From NCBI RefSeq assembly GCF_004354985.1, contig NZ_SMSK01000018.1, positions 62,001-126,000 on the forward strand: a DNA stretch of 64,000 bases, in the 5' to 3' direction. This stretch comes from Segetibacter sp. 3557_3. Its GTDB lineage: Bacteria; Bacteroidota; Bacteroidia; Chitinophagales; Chitinophagaceae. Below are positions 61,556 to 64,000 of this stretch, in pieces (position 1 is the stretch's first letter; each line of letters opens with the position of its first letter). Position numbers and translations under genes: made by a program. A model generated the notes under the pieces. The model saw nothing but the letters and a program-made list of their open reading frames with translations, was not told the DNA's origin and ran no database searches.

Positions 61556-62029
61556 TTACTTATTTCTAGCCTGGTAAAGCGATACTCCGCCCGTAACAGA
61601 AACTTTAAGGATCACAGATTTCGAACCGTTTTCGGCTGAGATGTAATACGAGCTTTCATCAACCCCGTCGAACCTGATGGTTTCTTTAACGGTGTAGTCT
61701 GCATACCTTTTTGCAAACACTCTTTTTACATTTACCGGCATCTGGTCGATGGTTACGGCTTTGCTGGTGCCAATCAGCTCGCCACGTACATCGAAGAATG
61801 CCTCCAGGCGCTCATTGTTTACGGTAAAGCTCGCCCGGGCAAAATCAGGTTTCAGGCTCCACTCAACGTCATTGGGGTTGCCAAACTCTGATCTGAACGT
61901 GTGGAGGGTGCGTACATTTACCTGTACTACTTTTTTTGTTTCAGCATTAGCTTTTTTAATTTCATCGGTTGCAAAAGCAGAGGTGAAAATGGTTACGGCA
62001 AGCAGCAGGGATAAGGTTAACTTTTTCAT
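61556..62029 (-). CDS. Secreted PepSY-like protein
   Basis: 157 residues. Signal peptide MKKLTLSLLLAVTIFTSAFA; the mature part has a repeated beta-rich pattern (DVEWSLKPDFARASFTVNNE, LEAFFDVRGELIGTSKAV) resembling the PepSY-like/beta-lactamase-inhibitor-like family common in Bacteroidota. Such proteins have no established function. It has a good promoter and terminator, so it is monocistronic. Confidence 0.72.
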   Translation of the reverse strand: MKKLTLSLLLAVTIFTSAFATDEIKKANAETKKVVQVNVRTLHTFRSEFGNPNDVEWSLKPDFARASFTVNNERLEAFFDVRGELIGTSKAVTIDQMPVNVKRVFAKRYADYTVKETIRFDGVDESSYYISAENGSKSVILKVSVTGGVSLYQARNK

Positions 62030-62543
62030 GGATTATTTTTTTGGTAGTTGGCTATTTGTTTCAGTGTTTGTGTTTGATTAATTACCCTTCAAATGTAGCA
62101 GGTGATTAAACGGGCGGCAATCCAATTGTGACTAAATGCACCAGGTGATTACTGCATTGTGATAGGTGGTAAGCGTGTTGTTGTTTTTTACTACAGTTGA
62201 ATCCCGGCAAACGCAATAGCAGCGTGGCTTTGCTAAGATTTCTTAATAAAAATGTAAAAGCCGTTAATCATGGGTTAAATTGTAATGCTGGTACTTCGTG
62301 TTTGATGAATGGATTAAGAACAACTTGAAATTACTGGGTTGGAATCGGCACAATTTCTATCCGGGCGTTCTTGCCGGTTTTGAAAAAAGAAATCAGGATA
62401 AACCGGGCGCTAAAAAACAGGATATCCGGTGTTCATCGTTACTTTGTTTCATCCAGCTTACAACGTTGAAACTGCATTATTTATGTTGTTCTACCCGGTT
62501 AAGACTAGATCATTTCGTAACTGTATACTTCAATTCGCATTAC
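62030..62543. other. Divergent spacer between PepSY-like and hydrolase genes
   Basis: About 510 bases holding the PepSY-like promoter. A plus-strand frame continuous with the hydrolase starts at 62298, but its first 82 codons lack protein-like features. No RNA gene or repeat found. Confidence 0.5.
62090..62097 (-). promoter_or_regulatory. -7 promoter element TACATTTG of the PepSY-like gene
   Basis: Exact consensus on the minus strand, with a TTG 20 bases upstream (62118-62120), the best-formed -33/-7 pair on the minus strand in this window. Leader about 55 bases. Confidence 0.72.
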
Positions 62544-63959
62544 ATGAGAGCAATATTGTTGGTCGCCATTTTCCTGGTTACACTTGCCAAAGTACCTGCC
62601 CAGGACGTATCGGGCAATTGGTTCGGCAATCTAAATGTTGGGGTGACGCTAAAGCTTGTATTTCACCTCTCAAAGTCGGCAGATGGGAGTTATAAAGGAA
62701 CAATGGATAGTCCCGACCAGGGTGTTAACGGTATCCCCTGTTCAGTTGTGCAGGTTACATCCGATAGCGTAAAAGTTCAGATCGACGCGATTAAAGGCCA
62801 GTATACAGGAAAGTTCACCAGCGACTCTACGCTTTCCGGTACCTGGATGCAGGGGCCGGCAAATGTATCGCTCGACCTGAGGAAAGTGGCAGTGGTTCCG
62901 GTAACCGAACATCCTCAAACACCAAAGCCCCCGTTTGCTTACCAGGCACAGGATGTGGAATTCGACAACCCCGACAAGAGTGCACATCTTGCGGGCACGT
63001 TAACCTTCCCCAAATCAGGGGGACCTTTTCCAACCGCTATTTTAATTTCTGGCAGTGGACAGCAGGATCGCGATGAAACCCTGCTCGGGCACAAGCCGTT
63101 CGCCATTATTGCCGACGACCTCACCAAACGAGGTTTTGCTGTGCTTAGGGTTGACGATCGTGGAACCGGTAAAAGCAGGGGCGACGTGGTAAATTCAACA
63201 AGTGCCGATTTTGCCAAAGATGTGCTTGGTGCCATTGCCTATTTGAAGGGCCGTTCCGAAGTGGACAAACAGCGGATAGGGCTCATCGGTCATAGTGAAG
63301 GTGGACTGATTGCACAAATTATTGCAGCCGAAAATAAAGCAATCCATTTCGTGGTTTTGCTTGCTGGTCCCGGTATAAAGGGCGCGGAATTAATTGCCGG
63401 ACAGGTTAGTGCATCATTAATAAGTGAAGGCGTTCCACCGGCTGCCGCTGAAGCATATGTTCCATTTTACATGAAGGTGCTTAATAGTACGGCTGCTGCT
63501 ACCGATACAGCAACCGCAATGAAAACTGCAATAAACATTTTCCAGAAATGGAAAAGCAGCAGCACAGCTGAACAAAGGGCCGCGATCGGCTATACCGACG
63601 ATGTTCGGGCAAGAGATATGTTGAGCGGCCTGGTAAGGGTATTTAGTATGCCCTGGTTCAAATATTTTGTAAATAGCGATCCTGCCGCTCTGCTTCGCAA
63701 AATGACCTGTAAGGTGCTCGCGCTTAATGGAGAGAAAGACGTGCAGGTTTTATCAAAGCCAAACATTGCGGGCATTAAGGCTGCCTTACAAACCAGCAAA
63801 GTCAAGTCTTTCGAAACACGCGAGCTGCCCGGGTTAAACCACCTGTTCCAAACGTGCACACGTTGTTCGGTAAGTGAATATAGCCAGCTATCTGAGAGCT
63901 TTTCGCCGGTTGCGCTTACTGCCATTGGTGAGTGGCTCATTAAAAATGTAAAGCCTTAA
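62544..63959 (+). CDS. Secreted alpha/beta hydrolase (serine aminopeptidase S33-like)
   Basis: 471 residues from the ATG at 62544 (MRAILLVAIFLVTLAKVPAQ), chosen because a signal peptide starts there. A beta-rich N-terminal domain (about 20-120, GNWFGNLNVGVTLKLVF) precedes the hydrolase domain, with GSGQQDRDE as oxyanion region, nucleophile Ser251 in GHSEGG, an acidic residue in LNGEKDVQV, and the His in LPGLNHLFQ. Likely an esterase or peptidase in the periplasm; substrate unknown. The gene ends 41 bases before the window edge. Confidence 0.88.
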   Translation: MRAILLVAIFLVTLAKVPAQDVSGNWFGNLNVGVTLKLVFHLSKSADGSYKGTMDSPDQGVNGIPCSVVQVTSDSVKVQIDAIKGQYTGKFTSDSTLSGTWMQGPANVSLDLRKVAVVPVTEHPQTPKPPFAYQAQDVEFDNPDKSAHLAGTLTFPKSGGPFPTAILISGSGQQDRDETLLGHKPFAIIADDLTKRGFAVLRVDDRGTGKSRGDVVNSTSADFAKDVLGAIAYLKGRSEVDKQRIGLIGHSEGGLIAQIIAAENKAIHFVVLLAGPGIKGAELIAGQVSASLISEGVPPAAAEAYVPFYMKVLNSTAAATDTATAMKTAINIFQKWKSSSTAEQRAAIGYTDDVRARDMLSGLVRVFSMPWFKYFVNSDPAALLRKMTCKVLALNGEKDVQVLSKPNIAGIKAALQTSKVKSFETRELPGLNHLFQTCTRCSVSEYSQLSESFSPVALTAIGEWLIKNVKP

Positions 63960-64000
63960 AAACAAAGATTTGAATTACCTGGCACATGCATTCCTTTCTT

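Noticed and set aside
62298-62543. N-terminal extension of the S33 hydrolase frame
   Set aside because: The 82 additional codons lack protein-like features, and a clear signal peptide begins at the internal ATG at 62544.
1-64000. Mobile element, prophage, CRISPR or defence island
   Set aside because: No transposase, integrase, phage structural, cas or restriction gene and no regularly spaced repeats were found; the dispersed repeats are short and intergenic.

Overview
The window is chromosomal DNA from a member of the Bacteroidota, most likely family Chitinophagaceae. Evidence read directly: two secreted proteins with type IX secretion (Por) C-terminal sorting domains, a PorT-like outer-membrane barrel, recurrent TAnnTTTG-type -7 promoter elements, hardly any Shine-Dalgarno sequences, frequent TTG/GTG starts, and family combinations typical of this phylum (fused KorA, DUF2339-DUF3999 pair, coaX-barrel-lptC cluster, CHRD and DNRLRE secreted proteins). 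I saw no tRNA, rRNA, CRISPR array, transposase, integrase or prophage.

Region by region. 1-6.5 kb: part of an exopolysaccharide locus, with a truncated Wzz-type co-polymerase, a Wza-type export lipoprotein, and two divergent paralogous sugar-phosphate transferases separated by unusually long gene-poor spacers. 6.9-12.9 kb: outer-membrane barrel, orphan KorA, Bax-inhibitor-1 protein, AIM24 protein, response regulator, TadA. 13-22.2 kb: aldehyde dehydrogenase, glutathione peroxidase, ExoIII, LOG protein, CtaA, RNase HII, TsaC, glycosyltransferase, metallophosphoesterase. 22.4-25.4 kb: translation genes rplM-rpsI-rpsB, terminator, tsf. 25.5-34 kb: DUF2339/DUF3999 membrane pair, aminotransferase, a tiny lipoprotein with a small partner gene, glycosyltransferase, EamA transporter, SixA-like phosphatase, secreted coiled-coil protein. 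34.7-45.8 kb: membrane sensor kinase, lipid kinase, FabH, DUF2905, DNRLRE protein, TypA, four-domain CHRD protein, small membrane protein. 45.9-53.9 kb: a minus-strand meaB-GT2-DUF4422 run, then a plus-strand run GT2, LON-domain protein, coaX, outer-membrane barrel, lptC, aldo/keto reductase. 54-64 kb: CNNM transporter, TatC, RpiB, M28 peptidase, a zinc-ribbon membrane protein next to a zinc-ribbon CPBP protease, a deoxyhypusine-synthase-like enzyme, a PepSY-like secreted protein and an S33 hydrolase.

Most of the window is housekeeping and envelope biogenesis. Several genes serve the cell surface: polysaccharide initiation and export, LptC for LPS transport, at least four further glycosyltransferase-type proteins, TatC export and T9SS cargo. 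No complete new defence or mobile system is visible. The best candidates for undescribed biology are the zinc-ribbon/CPBP pair (58.7-60.1 kb), the overlapping DUF2339-DUF3999 membrane pair (25.5-28.8 kb), the 43-residue Cys-rich lipoprotein gene with its partner (30.3-30.7 kb), the Arg/Gly-rich tail on ribosomal protein S2, a bacterial deoxyhypusine-synthase homologue, and a family of short dispersed intergenic repeats. All functions are inferred by reading motifs; no database search was possible.
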